Positions 35,691 to 49,502 of a stretch of DNA of 64,000 nucleotides are shown piece after piece; position 1 is the stretch's first letter; every line of letters begins with the position of its first letter. The translations under genes were made by a program, and so were the position numbers. The notes below the pieces were generated by a model. It had not been told where the DNA came from. It worked only from the letters and a program-made list of their open reading frames with translations, and did not search any database. This DNA comes from Vitis vinifera (lineage: Eukaryota > Streptophyta > Magnoliopsida > Vitales > Vitaceae). The stretch spans positions 17,121,501 to 17,185,500 of the forward strand of contig NC_081812.1 in assembly GCF_030704535.1 (NCBI RefSeq), given 5' to 3'.

Positions 35691-36294
35691 CCTCTTGAAG
35701 ACAGCAGGAGCTGGCATACTTGGCTGTTCACTTCTTCATAGCTCTCTCCTATTGTCTTTATCCCTCAAACTCCTTCTTTCTGTAAAAATAAAGAAGAAAG
35801 AACAAATCTTTTCCACTTTTACTGCTTCGATTCTGCAAAATCTCTCTGTTTCCTCTGTTTTCTTCTTCTTCATTTCAACTGGGTTTTCTGTTAAAGTAAG
35901 TCTTGAGTCTCACTTTGTGAGCTTCAAGCCTTCCCACTTCTTTTTCTTTTTCTTTTGTTTTTTGAAATTAAATCTGGGTTTTGTTTCTCTTTCTTTTTTT
36001 CCTTGATATTTTTCTGCTTTTGGATCTGATAGGGAGGTCTAGGGTTTATCTTTTCACAGGTAAGATCTGCTTTTTCAACTGTTTCTTGAATTTTCCTTGG
36101 ATTTTGGAAAGTGGGTCTTTTCCAGATTCCTCAGTTCACCCTTGACTCAAAAGGGTATTCCATTCTGATTCCCTCCAAATGCTTCTAAATTCAATGACCA
36201 TTTCTCTGGGAAACCTCAAAGTCTCTGCATTTCTCTTCTAGATTTTCTGTCTTTGCCTTTATAAATTTCTAAGGAATTCTTGAGAAATCGTATA

Positions 36295-36321
36295 ATGGTG
36301 GGGATTGCCAAGCTTTACTAG
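36295..36321 (+). CDS. Short uORF 1 upstream of the MYB start
   Basis: ATG to TAG, eight codons (MVGIAKLY), ending 33 bp before the main ATG. It is in the mRNA if the inferred 5' intron ends at 36241. No conservation data; it may lower MYB translation. Confidence 0.35.
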   Translation: MVGIAKLY

Positions 36322-36323
36322 CT

Positions 36324-36338
36324 ATGTCTACACTGTAA
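36324..36338 (+). CDS. Short uORF 2 upstream of the MYB start
   Basis: ATG TCT ACA CTG TAA (MSTL), two bases after uORF 1 stops and 16 bp before the main start codon. Same caveats as uORF 1. Confidence 0.3.
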   Translation: MSTL

Positions 36339-36354
36339 TTCATTATTCTGAGCA

Positions 36355-37864
36355 ATGTATCGAGGAATTGAATTTCTCTCTCCGGCCTCATATCTTCAAA
36401 ATTCGAATTGGTTGTTCAGTGAAAGTAATGGGACAAAATGGACCCACGAGGAGAACAAGCTGTTTGAGAATGCCCTCGCGTTGCACGACAAAGATACCCC
36501 GGATCGATGGCTGAAAGTGGCAGCCATGATCCCGGGGAAGACGGTGGAAGATGTAATAAAGCAGTATAAGGACTTGGAAGATGATATTAGTGACATAGAG
36601 GCAGGGTTGATCCCAATTCCTGGATACAGTACCAGTTCTTTCAAATTGGAGTGGAATAACAATCAAGGCTTTGATGGGTTGAAACAGTTCTACTTTCCTG
36701 GCGGAAAGAGGGGCTCTGCGACTCGGTCTACCGATCAAGAAAGGAAGAAAGGAGTGCCGTGGACCGAAGAAGAGCACAGGTAATTTATTCTAATTATAAA
36801 ATTATGTTTAATCTGTTCGAATTTTCTATTTGTTAATTGATGTAACATGTCTGGATGACCTGCTAGCCTTACTAGAAGTCAACCTACATTCCAATTGGTT
36901 TCTTTGTTTACATAGATACCCAAATATTTGTTTGGTCGCTGAGAATTCAGAAAGGAGTTGAAAATTCAATTTTGAATGTTAGTTTCATGTGGTTTCGGTT
37001 TTTGTAAAGTGAAAGAGTTTGGCTCAATTAAGAATAGTTTTATTAGTCTCAGTTCCCATGGGTTTTTGTTTTAAAAATCTAATATTCAAAATTTTGTATG
37101 CTTTGCTTTTCCTACATTTTCTTGCAACCAAATGGAATATGACTACATAGTCATAGGTTTGGTAACTGAAAGTATCTGATAGCCTGAAGTTTGGGTGGTT
37201 CAATGAGAATTTCTTCATATGTGCTCTGGTTATTTGCATTTATAAATGCTATTCTATTGAATGTCTTTTCTTCAAGATAAGGATCAAGCTCTTGATGTTT
37301 TTGTTTCCTCCTGCGGTTTGTGATGTGTTTTATTGATGATGAAACCACAGGCAGTTTCTGATGGGTCTTAAGAAGTATGGAAAAGGTGACTGGAGAAACA
37401 TCTCACGCAATTTTGTGACTACTAGGACTCCCACCCAGGTGGCTAGTCATGCTCAGAAGTACTTTATCAGGCAACTTTCAGTGGGGAAAGATAAGAGGAG
37501 ATCTAGCATCCATGACATCACAACTGTAAATCTCACCGACTCTAAGTCTCCTTCCTCAGACAATGACAGACCTTCATCGCCTGATTGCTCTACCACAGTT
37601 ATGCAGCTGCCACAGTACCCAAATATGGTTGGCACAGCCAAACCAATGCTTGACCAGAGACCGCCAAATCAAGGAGCAGCTATGGTTTTCAATCCTTCAA
37701 ATGGCAATCCATTCTTAGCACCTCCTTGTGGGATTTCTTCAAATGGGCTTAAGCTGCATGAACAATTTCTGCATAGAGGTACTCTTAATGGACCTCAGTT
37801 TGTACCTCATAGTTCAATATTCCAGATGCCATCCACACAACAACAACAGCGTCTTCATGGATGA
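36355..37864 (+). CDS. DIVARICATA-like R-R-type MYB transcription factor
   Basis: Two exons, 36355-36779 and 37351-37864 (AG/GTAATT donor, CCACAG/GCAG acceptor), encode 312 residues. A SANT/MYB-like domain occupies about residues 27-77 (W29, W52, then [11 protein letters not shown]). A second MYB domain starts at VPWTEEEH (residue 134) and carries the plant SHAQKYF signature (174-180). The intron falls inside the second domain, as in other genes of this class. The C-terminus is Ser/Pro/Gln-rich. This layout is that of DIVARICATA/RADIALIS-antagonist proteins, nuclear regulators of I-box-like sites; the specific role in this plant is unknown. The start at [10 protein letters not shown] matches the conserved N-terminus of the family. 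Confidence 0.92.
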
Positions 37865-40800
37865 AATGGAATGCTCCGAGCCCTAAGGTACTGAAATGTT
37901 AAATCTTATTGTGTGAAGTTGGATTGCTGTGTCTATGCTTTGTCATGGTTTTATGTGAGCTTATCAATGAGGCTTTGAGTTAGTCCTGGGCAATTAAACC
38001 CTAGAAAGAGATCTTTTCATAATTTAAAACCATGAAACTGGAAGGGAAGTTCAATGTAAGTGAAGTTTGAAATTGTTTCTGAATTCAGATGTTGCATGCC
38101 TGTTTGAGGGGAACTTGAGGGTGGTCAGAAGGCATTTACAGATTGGACCTGTGTGTATCAAAACGAGAGTGGAAAAGGGATTAAACTAGATCATGGTCTG
38201 TCCTATCATTAAGACTTATTTGAATCAGTAAATTGTGCAGCTTCCAAGTTCACATGATGGTGGGTGAAATAGAGGCGCTAGTGAGATAAGCCCCTTTAAG
38301 GCTGATATAAAGCTTTAGAATGTCTTAGGAAGAAGGCTTTATTTAAACTTGTTGATACTATTATTAATAGTGAGATGTCATGAATCATTCAAACAAGAAT
38401 TCCTCTGTGAACTGTGCTGTTCTTCCATTAGTTGGGAACTTTGTAGATTATGTACTTCTCTCCAATAAAATCATTTCAGCTGGTGGTTATGTAATTTTTA
38501 AGTCTGATTTACTTTGAAATGTTCTATTAGTTGTTATTCCTGAAATGGGGAGTGGGATTCATAATTTTCTAAAGATTTAATGAGGATGGGTTATGCTTTT
38601 GGTTCAACACATGGAATCATTTTGTGTGCTTTATACGCTATCATAAACCAAAGTGGAAGCGGTTGATTTGGACAATTGGCCATGTTGTACTGATGCGTGG
38701 TCTGAATTTGCCAAGTCACAAGGCACTTGCACTCATTGAAATGACATATGTGACTTGATTGCTTTTTCTGTATGCCTTTTTGGCAAAATACGATTTATAC
38801 ATTCAATGGCACTTGGTTGACTGAGTGACAATCGAACCTCAACCAAAGCTGAGTCCAATGTTCTCTGCTTAAGCATCTCATTTTCCATTTTATGTTCTTT
38901 TCGCTTTGGTCTTTTAATGAGGATGGCAATCTTTCTTTTTCTCTATGCTATCTCAATAATGATAACATGCTGGGGTAGAAGGGGACGGTAGTAAATGTAT
39001 TAGTGGGAGGCTGAAAAAATCCATGTAAGATTAGCCTACTGTACTTTAGTGGGCTAGAATTTGCATCCAGCAACAGGCACTTGAGAGGCCCTCCCTATGC
39101 TGGTTGAACCACATGTCGTTTGCCATGTAAGACAACAGTCTTGATTTATGTTTTCTCCCTTTGTTTGTCTTTTATTTGCCCCATTCCTTGAAATAATTGG
39201 CAATAATTTCTCCCCCCAATAATCCAATTGTTACTTGTGCCAAAAACTACTGCATTTGCAGACTATGTTCCCTATTCATAAAAGGCATAATGGTCTTGTA
39301 ATCCAAAAATATGCCCAATGGATGAAAATCCGAAAGGTCTTGCCATTTGCCCGTTCCCACTCTCCTTGAGTTGTAACTTCTGTTCCACGTAAACAGGGTG
39401 GTATTTAGTGTCTCATTAGGTGAATGAAGCTTTGTTCCATTCTTAATCAAGGAAGATTAAGGACTTCTCTCTGATAGCCTTAAATGGGATTTAAGGTTTT
39501 CCTTTTTGGTGGGAAATATTATTTTGACTCTACTTCTACATCAACCTTCTCCCCAGTTCAGTGCAACTGGGAACTAATGGTTGATTTTGGTTTCTGCAGG
39601 TCTTTACATTTATAAGTTATGTCTGTCAACCATCCAAAATCCCCTTCTTCCACTTCCATTCACTTGGTCTTAGTGGTTACAGTTTGATCAAAACTGAAGG
39701 AAATTACAGGCGACAAAAGAAAGGAAAAAAGATCCTCTCAATGTTGCTCTCTTCCTTTTTGCTGCTTTCTTTTGTTGTTGCAAATTGTTGGCAGTACCAG
39801 AACCAATTATTTTGGTCCCACCCACCAGACAAAAAATATGAACATTCCTATAAACTTTTTCTTTCCTAAATGACAAAACCACCCATTTTCCCTTTCTTTC
39901 TTTCTTTCTTTTTTTCTTTTTTTCTTTTTTTCCTGAAGCAACTGCCTTTCTGCAAGTTGCATTGGAAAGCACTTTAGCCACTTTATTCTAATTTTCATCC
40001 ACTCCTTAAGTAAACTAACACCACATGATTAGTCTCATGCCCTACACTTTTGCTCCTGCTTGTTTTCTTCTCTATTTGTTCAACAATATTCTGATTCTCT
40101 GATTCCAGATGCTTTCAATAAACCATCCATCAATAATTCTTGTAAGTTGTGAATGAAACTCCGCTACACACCAGTCAGTAAGAAAGAAAATTCTAAAAAG
40201 ATAAAGGAGCTGGTTTTTATTTCTCTGTTGGGCCCACATGGATCCAAGAATAATTCTGGGGGCGCTTTTAATACACATCACAGAAAGCAAGACAAGTGGA
40301 CAGAAAGTGCAAGACGTTTTATAATTCATCATGATCGGCTAACACACACAAAAAGGCAAGGAATCTACCATGACTCCAAATACTATGGTCTTGCAAGCCT
40401 GCAACTACACTTGCATCTGACTGGTGAACAAGTAGCTGTGGGGAAATTTCAATACCAAGGCCAATAATGTGAGCTTGGATATCCGTTGATTTGAATTGGT
40501 AATGAGATCCTTTTGCCATCCACTCTGCTATCTATTGGCTGTCCTCTTACCTACATAAAAATCACGTACTCATTCCCCTTGCTCTCTGCTCTCTGACAAA
40601 CATCCATTATTGACCTGCAAATGTGGGTGGCTATGGAGAATGACGAGAGGTCGCTTTTGTTCATCTTGGTAGTAGTCTCCTAGATGGCTTTAGCTATTCC
40701 GGAAAACATCTCTATTCAAGAGTTGTGCTGACAAGATAGGTTCATGTTTTCCACTATGCATATTGGTTTTTGGAAGCTTATTGGATTCATAATAATTCTT

Positions 40801-43800
40801 GCTGAAGCTTCAATTATTAAAAATAAATAAAAAGGTCGCATGGCTGGTACAACCATTAGCTACCGACAACGGGTGGTACCAAGCACATTCTTGAAGGTCT
40901 TGTGACACCGGGAGCACCACATTTCCTTAATAATACATTCTAGTTTCCCAATAAGAAAAAGCATCTCATGAAGTTCTGATATTTTCTCTCAGTATATACA
41001 AGAGAGGAAAAAAAAACGGAAATTAAAAGGGAAAAAGTTCAGCCCTAGTTAAATATATCTGCTTGGTTTGTTTTCCTGATTCTCTCCTCTTTTCTCAACT
41101 ACTTTCTCTTGTGTTCTTGAGTGATTGATCGTAGTGGGTTGATGGTGCAAAAACATCATGTGGCATGGTAAAAGTCAGCCAAACTCCAGGTTGAACGACT
41201 AAGAAACCCGCCTTTCTGCTTTATGTTTTGTTTCTGAGCGTTGATTCACTCGTGGCTCTAATGAAATTCTGAAGAAAAATACAATCTACCACTCCTGCGA
41301 GTAGGGTTGGCAGTCATCACATCATTATGGATGCCCATTCCTCATCGACTTATTTGAACAAGTCCTACCTTTTCTTGGGCTGAGCTGAACTAGGCCCACA
41401 TCCAACTTTTAGGGGTGCCTCCAACACTACAACTCGCTTCACCTGTCCAAGTAGGTTAATATTGATAGTGTTCTAAAAATCCAGATTCTTTTAGGTCAAA
41501 GGATTATATCTTATCTGTCCCTAAGATTATCCTGTATCATAAACTGACATCAACCTGAAGGACAGTCAAGGCAAGATGGAGGCTAAGTTAATGGTTAACA
41601 GTTCGATCTTCTGTTTGGCCAAGGTGAATCGCACAGGGAAACGTCAGGTTTTTCATTTTTGTACTACTTCAAAACAAATGCTTTTCCAAATAATATTGTA
41701 CATAAATGTTTCCCATCACAAAGTATTACACAAAGATAGCCAAATATGTCAAAAGGAGAAACAGCAAAAATATTCTACATCAGATATTAATTTCACCATT
41801 GACTGCCTTTGGGCAAGGAAGTTGCCAGTAGTCCAAGAAGTTGCATAGTTTTTGTGGGGTTCGGCCTGCCTATATTTTGATTCACGGATCTTTAGGCCGG
41901 GCCTAGGCTGTAACTTTCATAGCCCAGCTTTTGGCGTTTAGATATTTATAGATAGGCCGGTGCTATAATTTGTGGCCCACTTCAATACCCACCACCCTAT
42001 TGCATGTATCAGGTCATTGGGCTTTCCCATTTTAAGAACCAATGCCCTATCCGGCTATCCCCCAACATCTGATAACCGATATATCAATAATAATTGAGGT
42101 TTAACGACTTAATTTGCACATAACAATAACAAAAGAACAGAAGAGGGGTGATGTTGACTTGTATCTTCTTTTCACTAATTTTGCTATATAATTTATTTCT
42201 GTTGCCACCCTTCCCGAGGCCCCATTGTTGAGGACTTTTCTGGGACAGTAGGAAAGCTTTTGATGTTTTTCTTGGGCAGTTAGCATCTCTCTCCGATTCC
42301 ATACGTACCTTTTACTGTGTCCCAATCAACGTCTAAATAATTTAAAGGTGGCCTTTTTCTCAAACAATTCCTGTACAATGAGGATATGGTTGAGCTTAAA
42401 AAAAAAGGGCATTGCGACACTGATCCATCTTCAGCTTAAATGAGATACTGACATGACGATAGCAAATTGTTAATTGTTATTGTTATGCCACGCTTCTTGG
42501 GAAAATGAAATGAAAAAGAACGGGCGATAAGGCCGTAAGGGTGGACAATGTTTTACATAATATAATGCAACAATCATAGATGAATCTAGCAGCAATTTTG
42601 GTAATAGAAATTAAGTTATTTTTTTCATTCCACTTCACCCATCAATATAATACTAAGAAACATAAGATGTTTTAATTATAGAAGAGTTACATCATGAAAG
42701 CTTAGAGTAATTAATCCTAGACTTTGGATAATCAATTGAAAGAGTCATTGGGGCCTTTTTTTTTTTCTCCTATGACCTCTGAGTCATTTTATAATAGTAT
42801 GACTAGTCGAATGAGGATTAATACATGTATTATATATCGTTATCAATAAGTACTTGGGTAAGGATAGGGGAGTTTTTTTTAGCATGTGATGCATAATATC
42901 TCTAGATGCATGTATGTTCCGAATGACAAACATCATTTTCGACGATTTTTTTTTTTTTGAAGAAAAAAAAATCCATTAACTATGTAATGCCAATCAGTAA
43001 TGACAGAGCTCAAACCCTTTTCTGCTTGTTAACTTGCATTTCCACAGAGCAGGAGCATTGGATCCTCTCGTAGTTGTGAAACATAAAAACATCCATGTAG
43101 GCTCTATGTTTCTCCTGAAGAGAGAAGAGACAGAGGAAGGTGGAAGAAAAAAAAACAAAAAGCAAAGAAACAAACCCGCTCTTCAGGGATCTAATTTGTT
43201 ATTGACTGGTGGCAAATTAAGTTCAGAAAATTTAGTAAGTAAATCTTATTTTGCTAAGGTTCATCCGGAACTGGATTTAACTAGCAAAGTTGTTGTGTGG
43301 ACAGGTTCAGCAGTCAGAGGACCCAGGAGCGCACTGAATTTGACCAGAGTGAATAAATTGTCTGACATTTGGACTTAATTTAACGTATACAATATCTAAA
43401 ATGGATTTAAATTTAATGCGGAAAGAGAGTTGGGGATAAGAGCCTATCCAAATGAAGTGGCACAGCGGAACAAGTTGTCCCGAGCCAACTAAATCAGAAA
43501 GCGGACACGATTGAACATGGATGGGGAGTTATAGTGTTAATTACCCCTTGTCTCGTCCACACCCGAGGGACAAAACCCTAAGACCCACATCTTGAACGGT
43601 TGAACCCACCAATAATGGCCAAGAAAATTGGGACAAACGGCCAGAGTCTCATTGAAGGGGAGGATGGGGCAGGGAATTGAAATTGTTTGTTTCTTTGTAT
43701 AAGGTAGTAGGAACCTCAAAACCCTGATAGCCATGCTGCTGTCCCTGCCTGATTTTTAAGGTCTCTTTTTGCCAAGAATCGGTGGCGCATACATGGTTGG

Positions 43801-46800
43801 AGACGTGGCCAGCTTCAAAACCAGATGGGAATTCTACAGGGTTGCCCCAGCTTGTCTGCCACCCAACCGCTAGAGAAACTCAATCCACCTAATGTGTGTA
43901 GTTCACGTGATTGGTGCTTGGTTTGGGGTGCATGGCCATCACAAAGGATATTTTTTTGCCCCAGTTGCCTCACTGCATCTCCATTCAAATTTCAAGTCAT
44001 TGAACCCGCCAAACATATGTGTGCACACAAGGGGGCGTTGTGTTGCTGTCAACCTTTCACTCGCTTCCAAATGGCAACTTGTTGAGTTGTTTGCCTACTT
44101 TCAATTAACTTCCCCCAAGTCATTGAACCTACCTTCACAATTATAATTAAGAGAGAGAGAGAATGGGAGCATGACCAACGACACTCTCCAAATCTAGTGC
44201 ATGCCTACCATCCCTATCCCCTCTCTTCCCTCTTCAACTTGATTTCTTCTACCTTTATTTTCCTACTGCGCCAATCATCATCATCATCATCCCATCCAAA
44301 TACTCCTCCTCACTACTATCTGTACATTTTTTTTTTTCCAAACTTGGATCGTCAACAATTCCGGTTTTCCTAGTACATGATAATATTGGAATCATCAATT
44401 GCCACGAGACGGCGAGCATGGTTTCACCTAATTCCCACTTCTGCACATGCATTTCGTTATAATATATTTATTTAATTGGGTTCTCCCAATTTTAACTTAC
44501 ATCCCCCACTCACAAAAGCCCAGAGACAGAGTCATGACCGCCCATGAGTTGTTTAATTTTTTCTCCTCGTTGTATATACCCATTTTAAATGCGTAGATAA
44601 GTTAACTATGGTACGCATCTCTATAATTCTATATATAAAATTATGTTCTTTTGGCATGGTAGGTCCTCTTGGCTTCTCTTTCCAAATTTGATTATATTAC
44701 TACATTCTTCTTTCTAGAACGCCTCGCTGGTATTAAAGCACAATTTCCAATCTATTGATCTAATCATCATGTGGAATATTGGATAAAGTGATGTATTAGA
44801 GTAATAGAGGGCAGGACTACAATTGAATTCGTCTACATGGCTCATGTGGCATCATTCCTTAGGTATCCCTCTCGTTGGGCTGGCAGTTAGGTATTAAACC
44901 AACGGACATACGAATTATTCCCCCAAAAATAATAACGAACCTACGAGGCGACAAATCAATTAATGCACCCAACAAACATAAACTTTTAACAAGAAAAGGT
45001 CCCCCCCCACCCCCCGTTCTGCCATCAAACGTTAATCATTTTCAAGCCTTGGGAATATAGTTGCATACATGCATCACGAACATTGATCATTAATATTAAT
45101 ACAATCATTAAGGTTGTGATTAGCCCAGCCTCAAAGCCCCACACAAGGATTAGAGGCGGGAAGTTAGCGCCACGTCACGAGCCACGCCAAAACATAAAAA
45201 CATTTTATTGTGAATGGCAATTGAATTTCTTTTGCTGACATTGTCGTCTGTCTCCCCTTCCCCAGGCCAACGTGAAGAGGATGGATAATGGAAGATCTCC
45301 ATATCTCCCTCGCTTTCACTCCCATATATTGTCTATCCAATTTGATGAGAGGCCATGAAACCATTGTGTTTGGACAATCTCCTTTTTCTCTTTAGTCAAT
45401 TTTATTACTTGTTTTTTCAATTAAGGGACCTGATTACCGAATTGTTGGCCCACACTCAAATGGGTCCCAAATGTAGGAGTTGCAGTTAAAAACTTATATC
45501 CATTATCCACCTTTGAAAATTCAGCTACAAGGACTTGTCTCTTATCCTTTTACCCTTTTCTCCTTAATGAAAAATCAACAGAATTTTTTTAAAAAATAGT
45601 GCTAATCAGTCATACTCTTCATACATCAACTTGGATTAGTGCCTAATAAGAACAAAGTTATGATTAATTTACTCATAGTATACAGCCCTTCCAAAAACTA
45701 ACATGCATGCTGCTATTTAATTCAAGACACTTTCACCCACTTAAGAAAATGCCCGAGACTGAAAGGCTTTCCTCAAGCAACAACATTTTATACCATAATT
45801 TTCTAGCTAGGATATTGAAAGTTTTTCAAATCAAATAGGAACCCAGATGGCTTTATGAAACTAGCTAAGCCAGAGCAGAAGCTATACTTGTTCTAAGCTT
45901 ATGTAATCATTATATAAACACGCTCGATTGCTCATCCATGTATTAGTCTAAGACTAAGGTACTATAAAAAATCTAAATCGAATTAAGAGGAAAAAAAAAA
46001 CAACAAAAGAATTAAAAACTCGAAATATAGAAAAGGGTAATGGAAGTTAGGCTTGGAAGCTCCAAAATACATTAGGTGAGCTCAGAAGAAGGGAAGAATG
46101 GGATGTATAGTGAGTAGATAGGGTGGTGGACAAAAAATACATTAAATAATAATCGGGGGTGAGTGAAATGAATGGTGAGGGCGAGGTGATGTGTCAAAAA
46201 CGGTGGTCAACGGGTAAGCATTCCTGAGATGCATGAACTTGGACACAGTTTTGACACGAGTCCAAAAAGCAGGCCTCTTCAGTCTTTGTTTTTAGTCTGG
46301 TTCTGATTTTTCCATACGGCCTCTAACCCCATACGAGCGTCTTGGTTGGACTGCTTTTAACAATTGGAATTCAAGCATATATCAGATTTCAGAAAATGAC
46401 TTGCTTAATTCTCACCCAATTGAATCCCAACAGCTAAGTAAATAGAGAGAAAAGAAAAGAAAAAAAAAAGGAAAAAGATCTAACTCGTGTTATGCCAGAA
46501 CTGGCCTCTTAACTATAGCGTGTTCTTTGGTATTATGATGTTTCAAAGCAATTTTGTTTCTTCTACAAAAGTATGTATTGAATAATATTTTTCCATCGGG
46601 ATGATTTCCCCTTGAGTGGTTGAATGATTGCTATTTTGATACATTCTTGACCTACGCACTACAGCGACTGATGGGGACTTTTTTTTAGTTAATATAGGAA
46701 AGTGGATGTATTTTCGGTTTAGTGTGCATTTGCTTTTCACTGTCTCAAAGCATTTTAAAAAATATTTCGTCACAATTAGAGTATTTTATAGCAAGGGGTG

Positions 46801-49358
46801 TTTTGAAGGGCAAATTGTTTTATATACTGTGCAAAAGCATGTTTTCTGTATAGATATTGATTTAAAAGACCAGGAACACTGTAAAGTCACACGCACGAGA
46901 CTTCAGTAACGCCAGCGATAGTATCAGAAGGCTTAACAATGTTAATTAACTGGTAGCCTAAGACCTCGGAATAAATAATAAAAGTGTATGCATTGGAATT
47001 GGTGAAAGAAGAAGATATCAGCTGTTCCCAAAATCTCAGTCAAGACATTGGCTTGTATACACGTGAAAGATCGGTTTTGTTGAGCCCATCATTGGAACAC
47101 TTTTTTGTCACGAGCAAAGCAGGGAGAAGTAGAACTGTTGAAAATTCACATTTTCATGTACTGCTTCCAACTTGTGCCTCGTGCGCCACATGCTTCCTAG
47201 GAGTCCTCGCGGATCAAACAAGTACAGTAAGTCACGCGGTCACTGCTTTTCCCTTTCCTAAATTATTAGTGAAGGAATCCGTTCTTGATCAGAGGGATCA
47301 AGCCATCCGCATACTACTAATAATATATCATGAGTAGGAAGACTAGAGATACTCGATTTTGTCCTGTGTTGATTGTTGGGGGGATAGATCACCTTATAAG
47401 CGGTGACATGTACCAAACGAACCCACGTACCATCCATGTAATACTGACTAAATCTTAATCATCAATTGGAACTCTCATATTTTGAACGTCCCTTTGGTCA
47501 GGTGTGGTCTAAAGAAGAAAACAAAATCAATCTGTGGGTGGGTAAATTATCATTGTATATGCATGGTCGAGGGACAAGGTCATGAAAGAATCATCATTGA
47601 AAAATCTTGCTCCTACGATTATTGAAAGAAAAATGATTAGATGATGGGTGAATTTTAGAGGGTATATAAATGTGGAATTATAGGATAAGGAAGATTCCTC
47701 TTTCAATTTTTGCTTTTCCAACACCCAAAAAAAAGAAGAAGAAGAAGAGAGAGAGGTGTCGCAATTGAAATCCATGGGTGCAATGCCAATGATAATCACG
47801 TTGTATCCACGCGGATTCAACTGTAGAGTGTGAATAAATTGCCACATTTTTTACACGTTGAAAATGATTCAGTGGGTCAAAGGAATGGGGCGGAAGGCGC
47901 AGCCGTCGAAAATGCTAAAATGTCAGCATTGAAAAGGTTAAAACCGAAGACATGGATTTTCTCGAGAAAATGTAGAGCTTTAGAGGAGCAATTTTTTTTG
48001 AGTGGGCTCTTTTAAAAGCTTCACGAAAATGGATATGTTATAGAAATTAGAAAGGGTAGTAGGTGGCACAATTATTTTATTGTTGGATCAATTATGCCAC
48101 ATTATGAATGATGCTGAGAAATGATTATATGGCTAAAGTCTCGGGACAAAATCACTGCTCCATTGTCAGCATTTGCACGAGTTTTCCTATATTCTTATAA
48201 TTGGGACATGCTTTTCTTATCTTTACACATTGCCTTAGTGCCCTAAACCCTGTCCCATATCACCTACAACTTTACTCCCTCTCTACTTATCTCATTTTTA
48301 AAATGATTTTTGAATCATTTCTATATGGGTGTGTTTACGGATACTTCAAGGGTGTGTGATCCACTAAGATTTTTAATATTATTAAATATTATTGTGGCAC
48401 AACTATTCCTTGTGCTTTCGGATGAGTTATGAACTGAAAAACTTTGGAAGTTTTTGCCTTTTTGGTATTAATTTATTCTAAACATCTCTACTGCATATTA
48501 ATGGGGATATCAAGCCATGGAGAAAATGGTATGTATTGACGGGTGGTCAAGAATGAAAACTCCTTGTATTAACGTTCATTTCCTTTTTAATCTAATTTTT
48601 CTCCATATGCAACAACTTGAAATCTTTTTTTTAAGCTATGTAATTAAAAGTATTTTTGATAATGATTTTTTAAAAATATTTATAGTTTTTTTAATACTGA
48701 AAATAATTTTTTTTTTACTTATAATTGTTTTAAAAGATAGTTATATAAAAATATGAAAAATGATTAAAATTGCTAGTAAATATAAAACTTATTTTTAAAA
48801 ATATTTTAATTTTTTTTTTACTAATTTCAGTTTTATAAAATATGCCTGAATAGTTTTTTAAAATTTGTATTTTTTAGAACTGTTTTTAAAAAGACTCACA
48901 GAACGGAATGAGAATCCCTAATATCAGATCTAGGCACATGGGTTGCGAAATCAAAGGAAGGGAATCGAGTTGGGACTTGAGTGGTCCGAACTCCGAAGAT
49001 TATGAATTTCATGGTTTTCTCTAGGCTTTTTGTACCCAACAGAAACACTGGTCACCGGGGGACTTGTCCTGCACAGTACTCCAGAGTTGACCAGTTAAAT
49101 TTATAAACTATAAAGAGAACTTGATGTAATAATCGTATTTGTGTGAACTCCACGTGTCGTTGTGTCGTCAGCCTCTACAGCCTCTCTTTTTTAAAAATTA
49201 AAAAAATTAAAATTAAAAATTTCCCATAGATTAAGTGATTAACCCCTCTCTCTCACTGTTGTACTTGTGTCTATGGTTGATGGACAGACAATAAAGTAAT
49301 GGAAACAGAACCACGAAACTACGACTTAAGTGCATGAATCCAACACCACACCCTCCCC
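37865..49358. other. 11.5-kb region without a supportable gene
   Basis: 37865 to about 38500 probably includes the MYB 3' UTR. The remainder has many short frames (the longest about 90-117 codons, for example 40153-40467, 43034-43378 and 46984-47337), none with recognisable domains or splice-linked continuation. It includes (TTTC)n at about 39895-39930, (CAT)n at about 44276-44294, a C-rich run at 45001-45016 and a fold-back core at about 48590-48895. I saw no tRNA, rRNA or known microRNA precursor. Confidence 0.5.
48590..48895. repeat. Partial AT-rich fold-back repeat
   Basis: ttttaaaagatagttatataaaaatatgaaaaatgattaaa ... ttttagaactgtttttaaaaa matches the 4.9-5.6 kb units in its core and right arm. 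Confidence 0.55.
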
Positions 49359-49366
49359 TATATAAA
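49359..49366 (+). promoter_or_regulatory. TATA box of the BAHD gene
   Basis: tatataaa lies 137 bp before the start codon, in a C-rich context followed by CT-rich sequence. It is a canonical plant core promoter. Confidence 0.7.
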
Positions 49367-49433
49367 CCCCCTCCCTCCCTCTCTGGTCTCTCACTCCCAC
49401 GGAGTACAACTCATTCCTGTATTATAATTCACT

Positions 49434-49501
49434 TCCTTCCTTCCTTCCTTCCTTCCTCCCTCCCTCCAGAGGAAAGAGAAAGAAAGAAAGAAAGAAAGAA
49501 A
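49434..49501 (+). repeat. (CTTC)n and (AAAG)n microsatellites in the 5' leader
   Basis: A pyrimidine run of cttc/ctcc units (49434-49468) is followed by a purine run of gaaa units (49479-49501) ending right at the start codon of the acyltransferase. The two runs could pair in the transcript. Confidence 0.85.
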
Positions 49502-49502
49502 A

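Larger units (their letters stand above)
35691..36354 (+). other. Probable 5' UTR of the MYB gene, with an intron
   Basis: A pyrimidine-rich leader-like stretch runs up to TTTTCACAG/GTAAGATC (36059/36060). A good acceptor, TTTCTCTTCTAG, ends at 36241, so an intron at 36060-36241 is inferred. The transcription start is not defined. Confidence 0.45.

Noticed and set aside
36388-36777. 129-codon minus-strand frame opposite MYB exon 1
   Set aside because: Shadow of a well-supported plus-strand exon.
39688-39998. Minus frames with Lys-rich runs
   Set aside because: They are translations of a (TTTC)n low-complexity tract.
40153-40467. 104-codon plus-strand frame
   Set aside because: No recognisable domain and no neighbouring exon. 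Length is within chance expectation for this composition.
45001-45016. C-rich run as a possible G-quadruplex on the minus strand
   Set aside because: Only two G tracts are present; an intramolecular quadruplex normally needs four.
46984-47337. 117-codon plus-strand frame
   Set aside because: No family resemblance or supporting promoter or splice evidence.
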